DNA of 64,000 nt from Eutrophovita sp913057845 (GTDB lineage Bacteria; Pseudomonadota; Gammaproteobacteria; Burkholderiales; Eutrophovitaceae): positions 186,001 to 250,000 of the forward strand of contig CAWUVH010000007.1 in NCBI GenBank assembly GCA_963925895.1, read 5' to 3'. Of this stretch, positions 60,396 through 64,000 are shown piece after piece. The translations under genes and the position numbers were made by a program. How positions within the stretch are numbered: position 1 is the first letter of the stretch; each line of letters opens with the position of its first letter. The notes under the pieces are model-generated. The model was not told the DNA's origin and made no database searches. It saw only the letters and a program-made list of their open reading frames with translations.

Positions 60396-60800
60396 ATGTC
60401 TATATCCATTACGCCTCAGCATGAGAAGACAGTTGGGATCGTACTCTTAGCTCATGGTGCGAGAGATCCTCGGTGGCGAGAACCTTTCGACAAAATATTG
60501 GAGATGCTGCGAGAGCATTCGGGTGCTATGGCCTCTCTGTCTTTTCTTGATCATATGGAGCCGAAATTTTTATATGCTTGCCAAGAAGTTATAAAATCCG
60601 GGGCAAGCGAAATTGTGGTGGTGCCCTTGTTTCTCGGTGCAGGTGGGCATGTCAGACAAGATGTACCCGAGTTGGTGCGAGAAGCTGAACGGGAAACAGG
60701 CGTGTCGATAACGGTGACCCAGGCCATTGGGGAGCAGACTGAAGTGTTGCGCGCTATTGCGGAGACGTCTCTCAATTTGATCGGTGCGATTCACCAATGA
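60396..60800 (+). CDS. Sirohydrochlorin chelatase, short CbiX/SirB type
   Basis: Inserts iron (or cobalt) into sirohydrochlorin. The protein of 134 residues is a single half-length domain: VLLAHGARDPRWREPF with the first active-site His, and PLFLGAGGHVRQDVPEL with the second. The length fits the small homodimeric CbiX. ATG 60396 is chosen because upstream in-frame Met60366 lies inside fpr. With CobA it covers two of three sirohaem steps. Confidence 0.87.
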   Translation: MSISITPQHEKTVGIVLLAHGARDPRWREPFDKILEMLREHSGAMASLSFLDHMEPKFLYACQEVIKSGASEIVVVPLFLGAGGHVRQDVPELVREAERETGVSITVTQAIGEQTEVLRAIAETSLNLIGAIHQ

Positions 60801-60882
60801 AAACAATTCGTCATTCGACGCTCAGTCAACCAGTTGTCGAGCGAGTAGGGTATGTCGATCTTCATGCTCGAGGGGAGTGGTT

Positions 60883-62094
60883 ATGATGGAGCGTGATCGT
60901 CGTTTGCAGGAAGTCATCTCTGATTTGCAGATAGAGACGCAAGCTATCCGCTCAGGTTCTGAGCGCTCGCCAGCTCGCGAACACTCGGAGCCTCTGTATG
61001 CTACATCCAGTTTCGTATTCTCTGATGCTGCTTCAATGGCGGATGCATTCATCAATGAAAACGGACAGTCTATTTACGGTCGTGTGGACAATCCAACTGT
61101 CGATGTTTTCTGTAGGCGTTTAGCAATTCTTGAAGGTGGAGAAGCCTGTGAGGCGATGGCGTCGGGGATGGGAGCTATCTTGGCTACCATGATGGCTCAT
61201 TGTCAGGCGGGTGATCGTGTGGTGATGTCGAGTGGTGTATTTGGTGCCACTTTGACGCTCCTAAAAAAGTTTTTTGTCAAATATGGAGTAACACTAGATC
61301 TCGTCACGCCAACCGATTTAGATGCTTGGGCAGCAGCGCTTTCAAAGCCAGCGAAACTCGCTTATTGCGAAACACCGTCTAACCCAATGATGGAGATTGT
61401 GGATATTGCTGGGGTGTCTCAGCTTTGTCGCTCAAATAGCACCATTTTCGTGGTTGATAATTGTCTCATGACGTCGGTGCTGCAACGTCCTTTGCAATTC
61501 GGAGCGGATTTAGTGATTCATTCTGCGACTAAATATTTAGATGGTCAGGGGCGCGTGTTGGGCGGGGCAGTGGTTGGGTCGCATGAATTGATTGCTCCTA
61601 TCACACAATTTATTCGTTCTGGTGGAGTGACCATGAGTGCATTTAATGCATGGATCTTTCTGAAAGGTTTGGAGACACTCGATGTGCGTATGAAGGCACA
61701 TTGTGCCCGCGCCATGGAGCTGGCGACGTGGCTTGAGGATCACCCAGCAGTGGCACGAGTCCATTACGCTGGATTACTCAGTCATCCGCAGGCAGATTTG
61801 ATCACCAAGCAGATGCGTGCGGGTGGTGGGGTATTGAGTCTCGAGCTGAAACAGCTAGATCAAGAGATGGCGTGGAAGTTCTTAAATGGGACCTGTATGA
61901 TGTCTCTAACCGCCAACCTTGGAGACGTAAAGACAACCGTCTGTCATCCGGCGACTACGACTCATGGTCGGCTTGATTGGGCCGACCGTCATTTAATGGG
62001 GATAGGAGAAAATCTCATTCGCATCTCGGTTGGATTGGAATCTGTCGAGGATATTAAAACAGACTGTGAACGGGGATTCCAGGCACTTAGCTAG
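60883..62094 (+). CDS. metZ: O-succinylhomoserine sulfhydrylase
   Basis: PLP enzyme making homocysteine directly from O-succinylhomoserine and sulfide. The 403 residues show ETQAIRSGSERSPAREHSEP, YGRVDNPTVDVFCRRLA, CETPSNPMMEIVDIAGVS, and the Schiff-base lysine K217 in IHSATKYLDGQGRVLGG, the MetZ form of this motif. AGGGGAG upstream of two ATG codons at 60883 and 60886 supports this start. metY (51003-52274) is a second route to homocysteine. Confidence 0.93.
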   Translation: MMERDRRLQEVISDLQIETQAIRSGSERSPAREHSEPLYATSSFVFSDAASMADAFINENGQSIYGRVDNPTVDVFCRRLAILEGGEACEAMASGMGAILATMMAHCQAGDRVVMSSGVFGATLTLLKKFFVKYGVTLDLVTPTDLDAWAAALSKPAKLAYCETPSNPMMEIVDIAGVSQLCRSNSTIFVVDNCLMTSVLQRPLQFGADLVIHSATKYLDGQGRVLGGAVVGSHELIAPITQFIRSGGVTMSAFNAWIFLKGLETLDVRMKAHCARAMELATWLEDHPAVARVHYAGLLSHPQADLITKQMRAGGGVLSLELKQLDQEMAWKFLNGTCMMSLTANLGDVKTTVCHPATTTHGRLDWADRHLMGIGENLIRISVGLESVEDIKTDCERGFQALS

Positions 62095-62202
62095 TCAGTA
62101 GTCGATTATAAGTGTACGTCCTGAATTAATTAAGATAGGCCCATTGATGACTGAAACGTACGACAGAAAATTGGCCCTTTTACGGTCAAACCAGAGTTAA
62201 TC

Positions 62203-63057
62203 ATGAGTGCACCAAGTGTTTCATTTGAATTCTTCCCACCTAAGACGGCTGAGGCTGAGGCAAGTCTCTGGCGCAGTGTGGAGCGACTTGCGCCACTGAG
62301 TCCAGCATTTGTCTCAGTAACATACGGAGCGGATGGCTCCACACGAGAGCGAACGCATAAAGTAATTGAACGAATCCTCGCTGAAACGACTCTTGAGGCG
62401 GTGCCGCACTTGACCTGCGTTGGCGCGTCCAAAGACGAGGTTAATGACCTTGCTGACAGTTATTGGCATCTGGGTATACGACATCTCGTTGCGCTTCGCG
62501 GTGACGCGGAAGGTGGAGCCGATGCAAACTATGTCCCGCATGACAATGGCTACGCTTATGCCTCTGACCTCGTGGAAGGATTGCTTGTGCGTCATCCGTT
62601 TGAATTAATCGTTGCTGCTTATCCAGAGACGCATCCGCAAGCGCTTTCAGCCGAAGCGGACTTGGAAAATTTACGACGCAAGGTGGATGCCGGAGCCCGA
62701 CGTGCTATCACGCAGTTCTTTTTTGATAACGCTGTATTTCTTAAATTTCGTGATCGGGTGGCTGCTGCTGGAATCGATGTTGAACTTATCCCGGGAATTT
62801 TGCCAGTGACCAATTACAAGACGCTAGCGCGGTTTGCTGACCAATGCGGCACGTCACTGCCGCAAAGTCTGTCAGATCTCTTTGTCGGACTCGATGATGA
62901 CCCAACCACGCGACAACAGATCGCAGCGCATGTGGCTGTTTCCCAAGCTGAAACGCTCGGTCGCGAAGGCGTTCGCAATTTCCATTTCTACACGCTAAAT
63001 CGGGCGGATCTCAGTTATACCGTATGCCACGCTCTTGGCGTTCGAGGAACAAAATGA
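62203..63057 (+). CDS. metF: 5,10-methylenetetrahydrofolate reductase
   Basis: Flavoprotein that makes 5-methyltetrahydrofolate for MetH. The 284 residues open SVSFEFFPPKTAEAE and contain FVSVTYGADGSTRERTHK, HLTCVGASKDEVN, LRGDAEGG, GARRAITQFFFDN and ELIPGILPVTNYKTL. Overlaps metH by four bases (ATGA), a tight coupling of consecutive steps in methionine synthesis. Confidence 0.95.
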   Translation: MSAPSVSFEFFPPKTAEAEASLWRSVERLAPLSPAFVSVTYGADGSTRERTHKVIERILAETTLEAVPHLTCVGASKDEVNDLADSYWHLGIRHLVALRGDAEGGADANYVPHDNGYAYASDLVEGLLVRHPFELIVAAYPETHPQALSAEADLENLRRKVDAGARRAITQFFFDNAVFLKFRDRVAAAGIDVELIPGILPVTNYKTLARFADQCGTSLPQSLSDLFVGLDDDPTTRQQIAAHVAVSQAETLGREGVRNFHFYTLNRADLSYTVCHALGVRGTK

Positions 63058-64000
63058 ATCGGGAACAACGCATCCAGTGGCTGCTCGACACCTTGCCTCA
63101 CGAGATAGTGATTCTCGATGGTGGTATGGGCACTATGATTCAGCGAGCGGAATTGAGTGAACGTGATTATCGTGGAACACGGTTTGCTGATTATGAGCGA
63201 GACTTAAAAGGTAACAACGATCTCTTGACGCTGACTCAGCCTGAATTGATTACGTCGATACAGCGTGCCTATGTCGAGGCAGGCGCGAGCATAATTGAGA
63301 CGAATACGTTCAATTCTAATACGCCTTCCATGGCTGACTATGGGATGGAAGCTCTTGTCTATGAACTAAACCTTGAGTCCGCCAGACTGGCACGAGCGGT
63401 CGCAGATGAGGTTGATCGTGCTGTGCTGGTGGCCGGGGTGCTGGGCCCTACCAATCGAACCTGTTCACTTAGTCCTGATGTAAACGATCCGGGAGCGCGC
63501 AATATCACGTACGCGCAATTAGTTGACACTTATGCCGAAGCAACCCGCGCCCTCTTGGAAGGCGGTGCTGATTTGATTTTAGTGGAAACTATTTTTGATA
63601 CTTTGAACGCGAAAGCAGCTCTGTATGCAATTGATGTGGTGGCTGAGGAGACTGGGATCCCGATTAAGATCATGATTTCTGGCACCATCACCGATGCATC
63701 AGGCCGTACGTTATCGGGACAAACGACCGAAGCTTTTTGGTTTGCTGTGCGGCACGCAAAGCCCTTATCAATTGGCTTGAACTGTGCGCTTGGCCCCAAG
63801 GAACTACGTCAATTTTTAGCAGATTTATCCCGCGTATCAGATACTTTTGTGTCCGCTTACCCTAATGCGGGGCTGCCCAACCAGTTTGGTGAGTACGATC
63901 TAGAAGCCGAAGAGATGGCGGATATTGTGGCGGAGTTCGCACAGAGTGGTTTGGTTAACATCATTGGTGGATGTTGCGGGACGTCGCCTGAGCATATTCG
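63054..64000 (+). CDS. metH: Cobalamin-dependent methionine synthase, N-terminal part (partial)
   Basis: Starts at ATG 63054 over the metF stop and stays open to the end of the window (315 codons). It matches the homocysteine-binding domain of MetH: VILDGGMGTMIQ, NNDLLTLTQPELI, GASIIETNTFNSNT, VLGPTNRTCSLSPDVNDPG, and the zinc cysteines, first near NCALG and then in IIGGCCGTSPEHI at the end. The B12 and activation domains lie beyond the window. The order metF-metH is usual. Confidence 0.95.
   Translation, partial: MNREQRIQWLLDTLPHEIVILDGGMGTMIQRAELSERDYRGTRFADYERDLKGNNDLLTLTQPELITSIQRAYVEAGASIIETNTFNSNTPSMADYGMEALVYELNLESARLARAVADEVDRAVLVAGVLGPTNRTCSLSPDVNDPGARNITYAQLVDTYAEATRALLEGGADLILVETIFDTLNAKAALYAIDVVAEETGIPIKIMISGTITDASGRTLSGQTTEAFWFAVRHAKPLSIGLNCALGPKELRQFLADLSRVSDTFVSAYPNAGLPNQFGEYDLEAEEMADIVAEFAQSGLVNIIGGCCGTSPEHI

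Noticed and set aside
62095..62202. SAH or SAM riboswitch upstream of metF-metH
   Set aside because: Only weak short inverted repeats, such as GTACGT/ACGTAC, and no recognised conserved core.
1..64000. CRISPR arrays, insertion sequences, integrases and rRNA genes
   Set aside because: No regular spaced repeats, transposase/integrase motifs or rRNA-like conserved sequence were seen.

Overview
The window looks like chromosome from a free-living, aerobic gammaproteobacterium, probably marine. It has moderate GC and densely packed genes. Clues to lineage are DksA with the gammaproteobacterial tip residues, two ABC-F ATPases closely resembling E. coli YheS and Uup, MlaA, a bioA-bioF-bioD operon, and a CysJ-less sulfate assimilation operon. 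No phage, transposase, integrase, CRISPR array, plasmid origin or rRNA operon was seen. This assignment rests on protein family recognition by eye; no database search was run.

Layout. 1-5009: tail of a radical SAM gene, dksA, a Pro-Arg-His tRNA operon with a clear promoter, then a leftward metal (probably zinc) uptake cluster (small secreted Cys protein, outer-membrane barrel, binding protein, permease) with no ATPase gene. 5010-16776: a long untranslated region and a DEAD-box helicase, HupE/UreJ-like and PCuAC-like metal proteins, YheS-type ABC-F, beta-carbonic anhydrase, a Sel1 protein, a CorA family protein, and bioAFD. 16822-20107: tRNA-Arg(CCT) and a degenerate second copy of it bracket an AT-rich GNAT acetyltransferase and uup. 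20238-26812: RhlE helicase, MlaA, an unusual SDR, speD-speE behind a structured leader, a racemase-like CoA-transferase family protein and a small secreted protein.

26977-42500 is the respiratory/redox part. soxA-soxX-soxB (thiosulfate oxidation) comes first, with no soxYZ beside it. After an acyltransferase, a sulfurtransferase and reductases there is a PQQ alcohol dehydrogenase carrying the Asp-x-Asp signature of lanthanide enzymes, a c4-like dihaem cytochrome, and further on a fused SoxY-SoxZ-like carrier of the kind associated with quinoprotein dehydrogenases. 42551-50946 holds small periplasmic proteins, a MOSC protein next to a three-domain iron-sulfur reductase, two class II aldolase family proteins, a pair of bacterioferritin subunits with complementary active sites, and a PhoX-like phosphatase.

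51003-64000 is a sulfur assimilation and methionine block: metY, ferredoxin fdxA, a TauE-like permease, cysI-DUF934-cysH-cysD-cysN, the sirohaem genes cobA and cbiX/sirB, a ferredoxin-NADP reductase, metZ, metF, and the start of metH, which runs off the window. Together these take sulfate to sulfide, sulfide to homocysteine, and homocysteine to methionine. No soxYZ, soxCD, znuC, cysJ, cysG-type dehydrogenase or pqq biosynthesis gene was found, so those functions must be encoded elsewhere or replaced.
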